This document shows positions 11,150 to 23,850 of a DNA stretch of 64,000 nt, piece by piece. Position 1 is the stretch's first letter, and each line of letters begins with the position of its first letter. A program made the position numbers and the translations under genes. Source of the stretch: Flectonema sp. DT1601 (lineage: Eukaryota > Euglenozoa > Diplonemea > Diplonemida > Diplonemidae); assembly GCA_964019425.1 (NCBI GenBank), contig OZ025797.1, forward strand, positions 248,001 through 312,000, in the 5' to 3' direction. The notes under the pieces are model-generated. The model worked only from the letters and a program-made list of their open reading frames with translations, was not told the origin of the DNA and did no database searches.

Positions 11150-12620
11150 TTACCAGGTGAGATTTGGACTGTTAGCTTTTGGCTAAGGCCCTCCCTGAAG
11201 AGCAAGAACAAAAAAACTACTCACACCTGAAGAAAACATACACAAAGAACACACTGTAAGCTGTGTGTGTATTTTGTGTTTGTCACAACAGGAGAGAAAA
11301 GAAAGAATGTCAAGGTTGGTCACCTTGCCTATCAACGCACAACATTGGTGGTCTCTACTAGACCCTGAGTGATCCCACTGGATCTCTCATCGTTCATAGT
11401 ACCCTGTGTGAAGTTATAAAATCAAAGGTAAACTATGAACTACAAATGACTTAGCCTGTTATTACAATGCCACAGGCAGGCCCTGCATTCAGCAACTATC
11501 CAGCAGTGCTTGAATGTCCTGATCTTCTTCTAAAAAAAAAGAAAGAAAAACAAAACTGTAGCTGGGATCACTCAGGATCAACAGACTACCAATGCTACCT
11601 GTTGTACTTGCTCACTATGGGGGGTGATGCCAAACACCCAGAAGTACTAAACTGCTTTCCTTCTTGCTGCCCAGGGGTTTCTGACCAGAACTAATAGAAA
11701 ATAAAAACAGATGGGAAACAATAAAAAGTAAAATGAATATAACTGAAGTTAAACAAGAATGTTGGTCCTAGACAAGACCTTAAACTGACTAACCGGTCTT
11801 AATTTTAACTAAGTGTTAACCTAGTTTCCTAGTTTCTAATATGAAATCTTTTTTCTTTTTTTTTCTTTTTGAACAAAATGTAATTATTAATGTAAAAAAA
11901 TGAAGAAACAGACCAGAACAGATAGAGAATAAAAAAGAAAAGATAATTGCAAGAGTTATTGTAGTAAAAGATTACAAATAAAAAAGAAATGCAAGTATCA
12001 ACACATGATCGAGATACACCAGCAGCTAACAAACAACATAAAATTGAAGATCAGTTGCCAGAGTATTTCAACCATGGTAGAATACTCGCCCCTCTGGCAG
12101 GGATTATCCCAGACTTGTCCTTTAATTTAGTTGGACACCATGGCTTACAACCCTTCCAGAGGGAAGCACCATTATGACTTCTATTTTTTTTCTTCAAGAA
12201 AATCATAAGGTGGTAACAAAGAAAAATGCTAAGAGGAACCCCTTATTAACACCTAAGACATCTAAACTGCAGCCCAGCTTATGCCCAATGCACTACTGCA
12301 ACTGGAAATATTACTGCGCTGAATAATTACTGCGGGGAAATATTACTGCGCGGAAAAATTAGTGCGGTTTTTTTGAGAAAAGATTAGTGCGGTTTTTTCC
12401 ACTTGGTTAGAAAAAAATTTGGTTGCTTTTTTGCTGTGTAGGTACCAGCAGAAAAATGCAGCTGGAGAAAAAATCACTTCTGAGCAGAATTATTAGTGCG
12501 GTGGAAATATTACTGCGTGGAAAAATTAGTGCGGTTTTTTGCAGATTTGGAAATTAGTGCGGTTTTTTCCGCGCAGTAATATTTCAAGTTGCAGTAACAG
12601 GTCATTTCCTCACACTCAAA
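11150..12620 (+). repeat. repeat family A, copy 2 (with embedded MITE)
   Basis: It starts ttaccaggtgagatttgg and carries a short frame at 11989-12177 beginning MQVSTHD. It interrupts the hairpin array, which resumes at about 12622. A MITE lies within its 3' part (12292-12596). The family is moderately repetitive in the window: 5.8, 11.2, 20.2, 42.1, 50.2, 53.3 and 54.7 kb. The classification is unknown. A possible splice donor (CCAG|GTGAG) at its start and an acceptor-like tract near 11290 hint that it could derive from a spliced gene. Confidence 0.7.
12292..12596. mobile_element. MITE 'attagtgcgg' family, copy 2
   Basis: It has the same inverted ends as the copy at 5117 and the same interior motifs, but is about 30 bp longer through extra TTAGTGCGG-type repeats. 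No clear target duplication could be made out here. Confidence 0.75.
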
Positions 12621-12621
12621 C

Positions 12622-14386
12622 AATGTTATCATTGTTTTTTTTATCGTTCGACTTTGTCGACTAATTTCTATTTTCAGTTTTTTTTTCTTTAAAAAATAAA
12701 TAAAAAGAATTTAAAATAAAAAAAAAAGAATAAACAATGTTATCATTGTTTTCTTATCGATCGACTATGTCGATTACTTTCTATTTTCCGTCCTGGTCAA
12801 GACGCTAAACTGATTGTTTTTTTTTTCAAATTAATAAAAAAGAATAAAAAAAAAAAATAAAAAAAAGAATAAACAATGTTATCATTGTTTTTTTTCATCG
12901 TTCGACTTTGTCGACTAATATCTATTTTCCTTTTTTTTTCTTTAAAAAATAAATAAAAAGAATTTAAAATAAAAAAAAAGAATAAACAATGTTATCATTG
13001 TTTTTTTATCGATCGACTATGTCGATCACTTTCTATTTTCCGTCCTGGTCAAGACGCTAAACTGATTGTTTTTTTTTCAAAATTTATAAAAAAGAATTTA
13101 AAAAAAATAAAAAAAAAAGAATAAACAATGTTATCATTGTTTTTTTTTTTATCGTTCGACTTTGTTGACTAATTTCTATTTTCCGTTTTTTTTTCTTTTT
13201 AAAAAATAAATAAAAAGAATTTAAAAAAAAAAAAAAAAAAGAATAAACAATGTTATCATTGTTTTTTTTATCGATCGACTATGTCGATTACTTTCTATTT
13301 TCCGTCCTGGTCAAGACGCTAAACTGATTGTTTTTTTTTTTTTTTCAAAATTAATAAAAAAGAATATAAAAAAAATACAAAAAAAAGAATAAACAATGTT
13401 ATCATTGTTTTTTTTTATCGTTCGACTTTGTCGACTAATTTCTATTTTCCGTTTTTTTTCTTTAAAAAATAAATAAAAAGAATTTAAAATAAAAAAAAAG
13501 AATAAACAATATTATCATTGTTTTCTTATCGATCGACTATGTCGATCGCTTTCTATTTTCCGTCCTGGTCAAGACGCTAAACTGATTGTTTTTTTTTTCA
13601 AAATTAATTAAAAAAAATATAAAAAAAATAAAAAAAAAGAATAAACAATGTTATCATTGTTTTTTTACCGTTCGACTTTGTCGACTAATTTCTATTTTCC
13701 GTTTTTTTTTTTTTTTTCTTTAAAAAATAAATAAAAAGAATTTAAAAAAAAAAAAAAAGATTAAACAATGTTATCATTGTTTTTTTATCGATCGACTATG
13801 TCGATTACTTTCTATTTTCCGTCCTGGTCAAGACGCTAAACTGATTGTTTTTTTTTTTCAAAATTAATAAAAAAGAATATAAAAAAAAAACAAAAAAAAA
13901 AAAGAATAAACAATGTTATCATTGTTTTTTTTTATCGTTCGACTTTGTCGACTAATTTTTATTTTCCGTTTTTTTTCTTTAAAAAATAAATAATAAGAAT
14001 TTAAAAAAAAAAAAAAAAGAATAAACAATGTTATCATTGTTTTTTTATCGATCGACTATGTCGATCACTTTCTATTTTCCGTCCTGGTCAAGACGCTAAA
14101 CTGATTGTTTTTTTTTTTTCAAAATTAATAAAAAAGAATTTAAAAAATACAAAAAAAAGAATAAACAATGTTATCATTGTTTTTTTTTATCGTTCGACTT
14201 TGTCGACTAATTTTTATTTTCCGTTTTTTTTCTTTAAAAAATAAATAATAAGAATTTAAAAAAAAAAAAAAAAGAATAAACAATGTTATCATTGTTTTTT
14301 TATCGATCGACTATGTCGATCACTTTCTATTTTCCGTCCTGGTCAAGACGCTAAACTGATTGTTTTTTCTTTAAAATAATTAAAAG

Positions 14387-14423
<37 letters not shown>

Positions 14424-14545
14424 ATAAACAATGTTATCATTGTTTTTTTTTCTATCGATCGACTATGTCGATTAATTTCTATTTTCCGTCCCGATCGAGA
14501 CGCTAAACTGATTGTTTCCTTTTTTTTAAATAATAAAAAAAAAAA
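12622..14545 (+). repeat. hairpin array, plus sense (right arm, second part)
   Basis: About 15 tandem hairpin units, types A and B in alternation, continuing the arm interrupted by family A. The final unit has the variant CCGTCCCGATCGAGACGC, which always appears next to a cap block. Confidence 0.85.
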
Positions 14546-14559
14546 AAAAAAAAAAAAAA

Positions 14560-14750
14560 GAGCATCTCCCTGCTATCCTCATATCCCCACAATAATATTA
14601 TACCTTTTCATTTTCTCTTTCCTTTTCTGGTCTTTTTTTTTTTTTTCTTCTTTTTTTTCCTTTTTCATACAACGTTTTTTATTTATATTTTATTTTTTTT
14701 TTTTATTTTTTTCATGTTTGATTATTTCCTCTTCATATTTTTTTTTTTTT

Positions 14751-14784
<34 letters not shown>

Positions 14785-14972
14785 TCTGCCTCTCTCTTAA
14801 TTCTGTTCGTTTCTTTGAAACGAAAATTCATTTGAATATTATTCCTTGGTCAGCAACAGTCATTGTCGCCCTCTGGGCCTGTTAAAAAAAAAAAAATAAA
14901 AAGAAAGTTTACATCGGGAATAGGGCAGGAGCCAAAAGCTCCCAGTCCGTTACTTCCCACTCTATCGAATTC
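14560..14972 (-). repeat. cap block, reversed, right end of foldback element
   Basis: Reverse complement of the block at 7465. With that block and the two oppositely oriented arrays it delimits a foldback structure 7465-14972 that has no loop. The outer edge reads ..tcgaattc. Confidence 0.8.
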
Positions 14973-15045
14973 AGCCGTCAACAAAGTCGAACGATAAAAA
15001 AAAACAATGATAACATTGTTTATTCTTTTTTTTTATTTTTTTTTT
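14973..15045 (-). repeat. hairpin unit, minus sense, before piggyBac
   Basis: A single partial type B unit in minus sense directly abuts the cap block. It is cut by the piggyBac insertion at TTAA 15046-15049 and the array continues after 16763. Confidence 0.7.
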
Positions 15046-15049
15046 TTAA

Positions 15050-16759
15050 CCCTTTAAGCCCTGAAGGCTTTCGCGTTTTTTTTTTTTTGACAAAGGGGAA
15101 AAATGTACCTTGTGAGTACAAGGGTGGAGCCAGAGCTGCCCAAAAACGACAAATTTTATGTGGGATCGTGCTGCAAAAATCACCAGCTTTTTCTGAGAAA
15201 AAGTTCATTTTTTTTTTTCTGCACTGGGAACAGTCTTAGCCAGGTTGCCCATGACTATCCCATGTTTTCAGCCAAAAATTAAAATCCCTAAAACTATTTC
15301 CATCGAAAATGATTCAGTAGGGTCACCTATCCCAGATTCGGGTGCTCCTGAGTCTTCTTCGAGCGATGAAAAGAGTACAATAGAGCCAAGCATTTCCCCT
15401 CTGAAATGGAGCAAGAAAATCACCAAGGTAAGACGACACACGTTTCGGCGGTCCTTGCAGGACATGTCAGACCTGAAATTGATGAAGGAACTGCAGAAAT
15501 TTGAACTTGTGTTCACCCCAAAGGTGATGAGATGATTTCGCACTGCAGCAACAAGGCACTCAATCTTAACGTAGCTGAACTCAAACTCTCTTTAGGACTC
15601 AATATCCTCGTGGGTCTCTGTGATAAGCCAAATATCTCAGATTACCCTAAGATTACAGGAACGGTACATCAGACCCAGCGTACACACCCCACTTCGCTTC
15701 CTGAGATCGGTTCCTCTAAATTCGAACCAATCTAAAGTTTTACACTGTCACCAACCCCGTACCTACTGACAAGCTCTACAAAATCCGCAGCTTTTGGGAA
15801 ACAATAGTTCCCAAATAGTCCGAGATCAATAAGGCGGAGGCGCAGGGACGGGTGGAGAAGTTCTCTGCCTCGTACTTTCAGTCCTAGCACAATGTGCATC
15901 ACATAAATTCAGGGACAATCCAAAAGAAGTACATGTCTTCAGCACATTGCCTCTCGAGGAGAATTATGAGACAGCCACGTGATGGACTAAAATAAGGATA
16001 TCTATCAAAAAGTGACTATCGACTTACCGGTACAGATCCATCAGTACAACAAACTGATGGGTGGTGTTGACCTCGTAGACGGTATCAGGGGGAAGGCAAG
16101 AAGAACTCTGATGACAAAACGCTGGACCCTGAAAGTCTTTCACTACTTGTTAGAGATTTCTATCTTCAATGTTTTCACCCTCCAAAAGAAGTCTGAAAAA
16201 GACGTCGGGATATGCTCAGTTCAAAAAGAGGCTATGTTCTCAACTTATTGATCACGGAACACACCAAACTCACACAAAATGTCACTACCTACGAAAATTC
16301 GGTATTTTTGGGGACTGCAGTTCACGGATTTGTTCTCAAAAAAAGTAAGGTCATCGATTTCTTGTTCAAAAAGCGAGGTTTTCTTATGCATGGATCCCTG
16401 CTTCAAACAATATCACGAAAATATTGACAAGTATTCAGCCCCTGTTTGCAACAACCATACCTTTGCTACGCACAATCATATCCCACCGAAAAACATGAAA
16501 CGGAAGCACTCTACTCCTACAACATTGCCAAAATCAAAGCGAACCCAGGGGTCCTAAGTAACAGTGTTTTTTTAGGCTGTTGTTGCATTTTCTCAAGTTA
16601 TTTTGGCCCCCTTGCGGGCTGACCTCAGTTTTTTTTCAATGCGCGGGGGGGTGTCTTTCACCCTGTAATTTTTTTGTATTTTTCCCCACACCCCTTTTCC
16701 CCTTTGTCAAATTTTTCGATTTTTCTCAAAAACAGGGTTTTTGGCCTCTTATTAGAGGG
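15050..16759 (+). mobile_element. piggyBac-type DNA transposon, dead, copy 1
   Basis: It is flanked by the target TTAA (15046-15049 and 16760-16763), and both ends start CCCT.TAA as expected for piggyBac. Coding remnants in order on the plus strand are an acidic N-terminal piece (15245-15535), a middle piece with CDKPNISDY (15532-15735), the DDE region with YNKLMGGVDLVD (16012-16251) and a Cys-rich C-terminal piece with LCMDPCFKQYH (16279-16557). They lie in several frames separated by stops, so no active transposase is made. An almost identical copy lies at 24116-25825. Confidence 0.88.
15245..16557 (+). pseudogene. piggyBac transposase remnant, copy 1
   Basis: The pieces follow the order of a piggyBac (DDE) transposase. 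The YNKxMGGVDLxD motif near 16045-16085 normally contains the last catalytic Asp, and the terminal Cys-rich domain binds the inverted repeats. At least three frame changes or stops interrupt it, and the region 15736-16011 has no open piece. Confidence 0.8.
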
Positions 16760-16763
16760 TTAA

Positions 16764-18059
16764 TATTTTTTTTTATTTTGAAAAAAAAAAAACAATCAGT
16801 TTAGCGTCTTGACCAGGATGGAAAATAGAAAGTAATCGACATAGTCGATCGATAAAAAAAAACAATGATAACATTGTTTATTCTTTTTTTTTATTTTAAA
16901 TTCCTTTTATTTATTTTTTAAAGAAAAAAAAAAACGGAAAATAGAAATTAGTCGACAAAGTCGAACGATAAAAAAAACAATGATAACATTGTTTATTCTT
17001 TTTTTTGTATTTTTTAAATTCTTTTTTATTAATTTTGAAAAAAAAAAAACAATCAGTTTAGCGTCTTGACCAGGACGGAAAATAGAAAGTGATCGACATA
17101 GTCGATCGATAAAAAAAACAATGATAACATTGTTTATTCTTTTTTTTTATTTTAAATTCTTTTTATTTATGCTTTAAAGAAAAGAAACGGAAAATAGAAA
17201 TTAGTCGACAAAGTCGAACGATAAAAAAAAAACAATGATAACATTGTTTATTCTTTTATTTTTTTTTTTTTTATATTCTTTTTTATTAATTTTGAAAAAA
17301 AAACAATCAGTTTAGCGTCTTGACCAGGACGGAAAATAGAAAGTGATCGACATAGTCGATCGATAAAAAAACAATGATAACATTGTTTATTCTTTTTTTT
17401 TATTTTAAATTCTTTTTATTTATTCTTTAAAGAAAAGAAACGGAAAATAGAAATTAGTCGACAAAGTCGAACGATAAAAAAAAAACAATGATAACATTGT
17501 TTATTCTTTTTTTTTTTTTTTTTTTAATTCTTTTTATTTATTTTTAAAAAGAAAAAAAATGGAAAATAGAAATTAGTCAACAAAGTCGAACGATAAAAAA
17601 AAACAATGATAACATTGTTTATTCTTTTTTTTTTTATTTTTTTTATATTCTTTTTTATTAATTTTGAAAAAAAAACAATCAGTTTAGCGTCTTGACCAGG
17701 ACGGAAAATAGAAAGTAATCGACATAGTCGATCGATAAAAAAAACAATGATAACATTGTTTATTCTTTTTTTTTTTTATTTTAAATTCTTTTTATTTATT
17801 TTTTAAAGAAAAAAAACGGAAAATAGAAATTAGTCGACAAAGTCGAACGATAAAAAAAAACAATGATAACATTGTTTATTCTTTTTTTTGTATTTTTTTA
17901 TATTCTTTTTTATTAATTTTGAAAAAAAAACAATCAGTTTAGCGTCTTGACCAGGACGGAAAATAGAAAGTAATCGACATAGTCGATCGATAAAAAAAAC
18001 AATGATAACATTGTTTATTCTTTTTTTTTTATTTTTTTATATTCTTTTTTATTAATTTT
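16764..18059 (-). repeat. hairpin array, minus sense
   Basis: About ten units of types A and B in minus sense, continuing the array opened at 14973. From the piggyBac to about 17510 it is nearly identical to the second copy at 25830-26830, except that the second copy has one extra dimer of about 245 bp. Confidence 0.85.
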
Positions 18060-18829
18060 CATAGATGGAAGTGCCCTCCAAATTTGGAGGGCGCCTGGTG
18101 AAAATCAGCCACAAAAATTTGTAGGGCCAAAATAGGGCCATTGTAGGGCCAAAATAGGGCCAAAATAGGGCGCTGGAGGGCGCGTAGGGCGCTTTTTTAA
18201 TTAAATTTAATATAATGCCGAGTTCATTTTGACACACCCCTGCCCTCAGCGAGGGTCGAATCGCATCTTATTTGACTTTTCTCCGGTTCGCCCGATCAAA
18301 TGCGTCTCTGGGATATCAGTTTACTTGCCACCAGTAAACTTCTTTTTTTTCTCACAAGGTACCGTGAAGACCGGCCTATTAACAGGTTAGTAAGAACGCA
18401 CTCTCCCTCCTCGAATCCCCCTATATTCGACTCGGTGCATTCTGCGGGCTAATCAGCTCCTTGTAGATCTGGGATGCATCGTCCACTGAAATGAGTTTCA
18501 GCTTCAGGGATTGCAGCAGGCTCCGGAAGCTCTCAAGGAGTAGCCTATTGTTTTTGCCATTGTTGACCTCCGAACCATGACCTGGAGGTCTCGGGTTCGA
18601 ACCCCGTGACACCCTTTTTTCTCTTTTTCGAAAGACTGCCAAGCATGTCAAAATTTTTTTTTGGCTTCTGCGTCAAAATACTTGTGCGTCAGTGTAAGTC
18701 GACGTCAATTTAGCTGTCTTATAGTAATAAAAAAGGTAAAAAAAAGCGCCCTCCAAAATAATATTTATATTAAAAGCGCCCTACAAGCGCCCTACACGCC
18801 CTCCAAATTGTAGGGCACTTCCATCTATG
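18060..18829. mobile_element. 770-bp inverted-repeat element, copy 1
   Basis: The ends are inverted copies starting CATAGATGGAAGTGCCCT, followed by clustered GGGC(C/G) repeats. A 6-bp duplication AATTTT flanks it, and the interrupted array sequence attaattttgaaa is restored by removing the element with one duplicate. It has no transposase frame. A tRNA-like 3' half with a B-box (18592-18606) lies inside. Copy 2 is at 32378-33136. Confidence 0.85.
18592..18606 (+). promoter_or_regulatory. tRNA-like B-box inside the 770-bp element
   Basis: CGGGTTCGAACCCCG fits the T-arm and B-box of a tRNA. It is followed by TGACACCC and a run of T (a Pol III terminator). No matching A-box or acceptor 5' strand is visible, so it is a tRNA-derived or SINE-like remnant rather than a tRNA gene. 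Confidence 0.5.
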
Positions 18830-19006
18830 AATTTTGAAAAAAAAAACAATCAGTTTAGCGTCTTGACCAGGACGGAAAATAGAAAGTGATCGACATAGTC
18901 GATCGATAAAAAAACAATGATAACATTGTTTATTCTTTTTTTTTTTTTTTTTTTTTTTTTAAATTCTTTTTATTTATTTTTTAAAGAAAAAAAAAACGGA
19001 AAATAG
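18830..19006 (-). repeat. hairpin array, minus sense, end of arm
   Basis: One type A and part of a type B unit. At about 19007-19030 the sequence flips to plus sense, with a short duplicated CCGTCCTGGTCAAG at the junction. Confidence 0.8.
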
Positions 19007-19007
19007 A

Positions 19008-20215
19008 AACCGTCCTGGTCAAGTCCGTCCTGGTCAAGACGCTAAACTGATTGTTTTTTTTTTTATAAATAAAAAGAAATAAAAAAAAAAAAAAAAAGAA
19101 TAAACAATGTTATCATTGTTTTTTTATCGTTCGACTTTGTCGACTAATTTCTATTTTCAGTTTTTTTTCTTTAAAAAATAAATAAAAAGAATTTAAAATA
19201 AAAAAAAAGAATAAACAATGTTATCATTGTTTTCTTATCGATCGACTATGTCGATTACTTTCTATTTTCCGTCCTGGTCAAGACGCTAAACTGATTGTTT
19301 TTTTTTCAAAATTAATAAAAAAGAATAAAAAAAAAAAAAAAAAAAAAAAAAGAATAAACAATGTTATCATTGTTTTTTTTCATCGTTCGACTTTGTCGAC
19401 TAATTTCTATTTTCCGTTTTTTTTTTCTTTAAAAAATAAATAAAAAGAATTTAAAATAAAAAAAAAGAATAAACAATGTTATCATTGTTTTTTTATCGAT
19501 CGACTATGTCGATCACTTTCTATTTTCCGTCCTGGTCAAGACGCTAAACTGATTGTTTTTTTTTTATAAATAAAAAGAAATAAAAAAAAAAAAAAAAGAA
19601 TAAACAATGTTATCATTGTTTTTTTATAGTTCGACTTTGTCGACTAATTTCTATTTTCCGTTTTTTTTCCTTTAAAAAATAAATAAAAAGAATTTAAAAA
19701 AAAAAGAATAAACAATGTTATCATTGTTTTTTTTTATCGTTCGACTTTGTCGACTAATTTCTATTTTCCGTCCTGGTCAAGACGCTAAACTGATTGTTTT
19801 TTTTTTTTCAAAATTAATAAAAAAGAATATAAAAAAAAAAATAAAAAAAAGAATAAACAATGTTATCATTGTTTTTTTTTTTATCGGACTAATTTCTATT
19901 TTCCGTTTCTTTTCTTTAAAAAATAAATAAAAAGAATTTAAAATAAAAAAAAAGAATAAACAATGTTATCATTGTTTTTTTTATCGTTCGACTTTGTCGA
20001 CTAATTTCTATTTTCAGTTTTTTTCTTTAAAAAATAAATAAAAAGATTTTAAAATAAAAAAAAAGAATAAACAATGTTATCATTGTTTTTTTTATCGATC
20101 GACTATGTCGATTACTTTCTATTTTCCGTCCTGGTCAAGACGCTAAACTGATTGTTTTTTTTTTTTCAAAATTAATAAAAAAGAATATAAAAAAAAAATA
20201 AAAAAAGAATAGAGT
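19008..20215 (+). repeat. hairpin array, plus sense
   Basis: Plus-sense units after the second orientation flip. From about 19590 the sequence is nearly identical to 10525 onwards, which marks the start of the second copy of the segmental duplication. Confidence 0.85.
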
Positions 20216-21686
20216 TTACCAGGTGAGATTTGGACTGTTAGCTTTTGGCTAAGGCCCTCCCTGAAGAGCAAGAACAAAAAAACTACTCACACCTGAAGAA
20301 AACATACACAAAGAACACACTGTAAGCTGTGTGTGTATTTTGTGTTTGTCACAACAGGAGAGAAAAGAAAGAATGTCAAGGTTGGTCACCTTGCCTATCA
20401 ACGCACAACATTGGTGGTCTCTACTAGACCCTGAGTGATCCCACTGGATCTCTCATCGTTCATAGTACCCTGTGTGAAGTTATAAAATCAAAGGTAAACT
20501 ATGAACTACAAATGACTTAGCCTGTTATTACAATGCCACAGGCAGGCCCTGCATTCAGCAACTATCCAGCAGTGCTTGAATGTCCTGATCTTCTTCTAAA
20601 AAAAAAGAAAGAAAAACAAAACTGTAGCTGGGATCACTCAGGATCAACAGACTACCAATGCTACCTGTTGTACTTGCTCACTATGGGGGGTGATGCCAAA
20701 CACCCAGAAGTACTAAACTGCTTTCCTTCTTGCTGCCCAGGGGTTTCTGACCAGAACTAATAGAAAATAAAAACAGATGGGAAACAATAAAAAGTAAAAT
20801 GAATATAACTGAAGTTAAACAAGAATGTTGGTCCTAGACAAGACCTTAAACTGACTAACCGGTCTTAATTTTAACTAAGTGTTAACCTAGTTTCCTAGTT
20901 TCTAATATGAAATCTTTTTTCTTTTTTTTTCTTTTTGAACAAAATGTAATTATTAATGTAAAAAAATGAAGAAACAGACCAGAACAGATAGAGAATAAAA
21001 AAGAAAAGATAATTGCAAGAGTTATTGTAGTAAAAGATTACAAATAAAAAAGAAATGCAAGTATCAACACATGATCGAGATACACCAGCAGCTAACAAAC
21101 AACATAAAATTGAAGATCAGTTGCCAGAGTATTTCAACCATGGTAGAATACTCGCCCCTCTGGCAGGGATTATCCCAGACTTGTCCTTTAATTTAGTTGG
21201 ACACCATGGCTTACAACCCTTCCAGAGGGAAGCACCATTATGACTTCTATTTTTTTTCTTCAAGAAAATCATAAGGTGGTAACAAAGAAAAATGCTAAGA
21301 GGAACCCCTTATTAACACCTAAGACATCTAAACTGCAGCCCAGCTTATGCCCAATGCACTACTGCAACTGGAAATATTACTGCGCTGAATAATTACTGCG
21401 GGGAAATATTACTGCGCGGAAAAATTAGTGCGGTTTTTTTGAGAAAAGATTAGTGCGGTTTTTTCCACTTGGTTAGAAAAAAATTTGGTTGCTTTTTTGC
21501 TGTGTAGGTACCAGCAGAAAAATGCAGCTGGAGAAAAAATCACTTCTGAGCAGAATTATTAGTGCGGTGGAAATATTACTGCGTGGAAAAATTAGTGCGG
21601 TTTTTTGCAGATTTGGAAATTAGTGCGGTTTTTTCCGCGCAGTAATATTTCAAGTTGCAGTAACAGGTCATTTCCTCACACTCAAA
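20216..21686 (+). repeat. repeat family A, copy 3 (duplicate of copy 2)
   Basis: Identical in layout to 11150-12620, including the short frame beginning MQVSTHD at 21055-21243 and the embedded MITE. It is part of the segmental duplication. Confidence 0.75.
21358..21662. mobile_element. MITE 'attagtgcgg' family, copy 3
   Basis: Duplicate of the element at 12292-12596, carried along in the segmental duplication and not an independent insertion. Confidence 0.75.
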
Positions 21687-21687
21687 C

Positions 21688-23452
21688 AATGTTATCATTG
21701 TTTTTTTTATCGTTCGACTTTGTCGACTAATTTCTATTTTCAGTTTTTTTTTCTTTAAAAAATAAATAAAAAGAATTTAAAATAAAAAAAAAAGAATAAA
21801 CAATGTTATCATTGTTTTCTTATCGATCGACTATGTCGATTACTTTCTATTTTCCGTCCTGGTCAAGACGCTAAACTGATTGTTTTTTTTTTCAAATTAA
21901 TAAAAAAGAATAAAAAAAAAAAATAAAAAAAAGAATAAACAATGTTATCATTGTTTTTTTTCATCGTTCGACTTTGTCGACTAATATCTATTTTCCTTTT
22001 TTTTTCTTTAAAAAATAAATAAAAAGAATTTAAAATAAAAAAAAAGAATAAACAATGTTATCATTGTTTTTTTATCGATCGACTATGTCGATCACTTTCT
22101 ATTTTCCGTCCTGGTCAAGACGCTAAACTGATTGTTTTTTTTTCAAAATTTATAAAAAAGAATTTAAAAAAAATAAAAAAAAAAGAATAAACAATGTTAT
22201 CATTGTTTTTTTTTTTATCGTTCGACTTTGTTGACTAATTTCTATTTTCCGTTTTTTTTTCTTTTTAAAAAATAAATAAAAAGAATTTAAAAAAAAAAAA
22301 AAAAAAGAATAAACAATGTTATCATTGTTTTTTTTATCGATCGACTATGTCGATTACTTTCTATTTTCCGTCCTGGTCAAGACGCTAAACTGATTGTTTT
22401 TTTTTTTTTTTCAAAATTAATAAAAAAGAATATAAAAAAAATACAAAAAAAAGAATAAACAATGTTATCATTGTTTTTTTTTATCGTTCGACTTTGTCGA
22501 CTAATTTCTATTTTCCGTTTTTTTTCTTTAAAAAATAAATAAAAAGAATTTAAAATAAAAAAAAAGAATAAACAATATTATCATTGTTTTCTTATCGATC
22601 GACTATGTCGATCGCTTTCTATTTTCCGTCCTGGTCAAGACGCTAAACTGATTGTTTTTTTTTTCAAAATTAATTAAAAAAAATATAAAAAAAATAAAAA
22701 AAAAGAATAAACAATGTTATCATTGTTTTTTTACCGTTCGACTTTGTCGACTAATTTCTATTTTCCGTTTTTTTTTTTTTTTTCTTTAAAAAATAAATAA
22801 AAAGAATTTAAAAAAAAAAAAAAAGATTAAACAATGTTATCATTGTTTTTTTATCGATCGACTATGTCGATTACTTTCTATTTTCCGTCCTGGTCAAGAC
22901 GCTAAACTGATTGTTTTTTTTTTTCAAAATTAATAAAAAAGAATATAAAAAAAAAACAAAAAAAAAAAAGAATAAACAATGTTATCATTGTTTTTTTTTA
23001 TCGTTCGACTTTGTCGACTAATTTTTATTTTCCGTTTTTTTTCTTTAAAAAATAAATAATAAGAATTTAAAAAAAAAAAAAAAAGAATAAACAATGTTAT
23101 CATTGTTTTTTTATCGATCGACTATGTCGATCACTTTCTATTTTCCGTCCTGGTCAAGACGCTAAACTGATTGTTTTTTTTTTTTCAAAATTAATAAAAA
23201 AGAATTTAAAAAATACAAAAAAAAGAATAAACAATGTTATCATTGTTTTTTTTTATCGTTCGACTTTGTCGACTAATTTTTATTTTCCGTTTTTTTTCTT
23301 TAAAAAATAAATAATAAGAATTTAAAAAAAAAAAAAAAAGAATAAACAATGTTATCATTGTTTTTTTATCGATCGACTATGTCGATCACTTTCTATTTTC
23401 CGTCCTGGTCAAGACGCTAAACTGATTGTTTTTTCTTTAAAATAATTAAAAG

Positions 23453-23489
<37 letters not shown>

Positions 23490-23610
23490 ATAAACAATGT
23501 TATCATTGTTTTTTTTTCTATCGATCGACTATGTCGATTAATTTCTATTTTCCGTCCCGATCGAGACGCTAAACTGATTGTTTCCTTTTTTTTAAATAAT
23601 AAAAAAAAAA
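21688..23610 (+). repeat. hairpin array, plus sense
   Basis: Duplicate of 12622-14545, ending with the same cap-adjacent variant unit. Confidence 0.85.
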
Positions 23611-23625
23611 AAAAAAAAAAAAAAA

Positions 23626-23816
23626 GAGCATCTCCCTGCTATCCTCATATCCCCACAATAATATTATACCTTTTCATTTTCTCTTTCCTTTTCTGGTCTT
23701 TTTTTTTTTTTTCTTCTTTTTTTTCCTTTTTCATACAACGTTTTTTATTTATATTTTATTTTTTTTTTTTATTTTTTTCATGTTTGATTATTTCCTCTTC
23801 ATATTTTTTTTTTTTT

Positions 23817-23850
<34 letters not shown>

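Noticed and set aside
11467-11694. A 75-codon frame recurring in family A copies (MPQAGPAFSNYP..).
   Set aside because: It is recurrent only because the repeat is recurrent. It crosses a variable A-run that shifts its frame between copies (different C-termini at 42399), so it is not conserved as protein.
18540-18615. A tRNA gene inside the 770-bp element.
   Set aside because: Only the T-arm and terminator are recognisable. No A-box, anticodon arm or matching acceptor strand could be built.
18421-18651. A 76-codon minus-strand frame in the 770-bp element (also at 32728).
   Set aside because: It runs through the tRNA-like B-box on the opposite strand, giving the GSNPRP pattern typical of translated tRNA genes.
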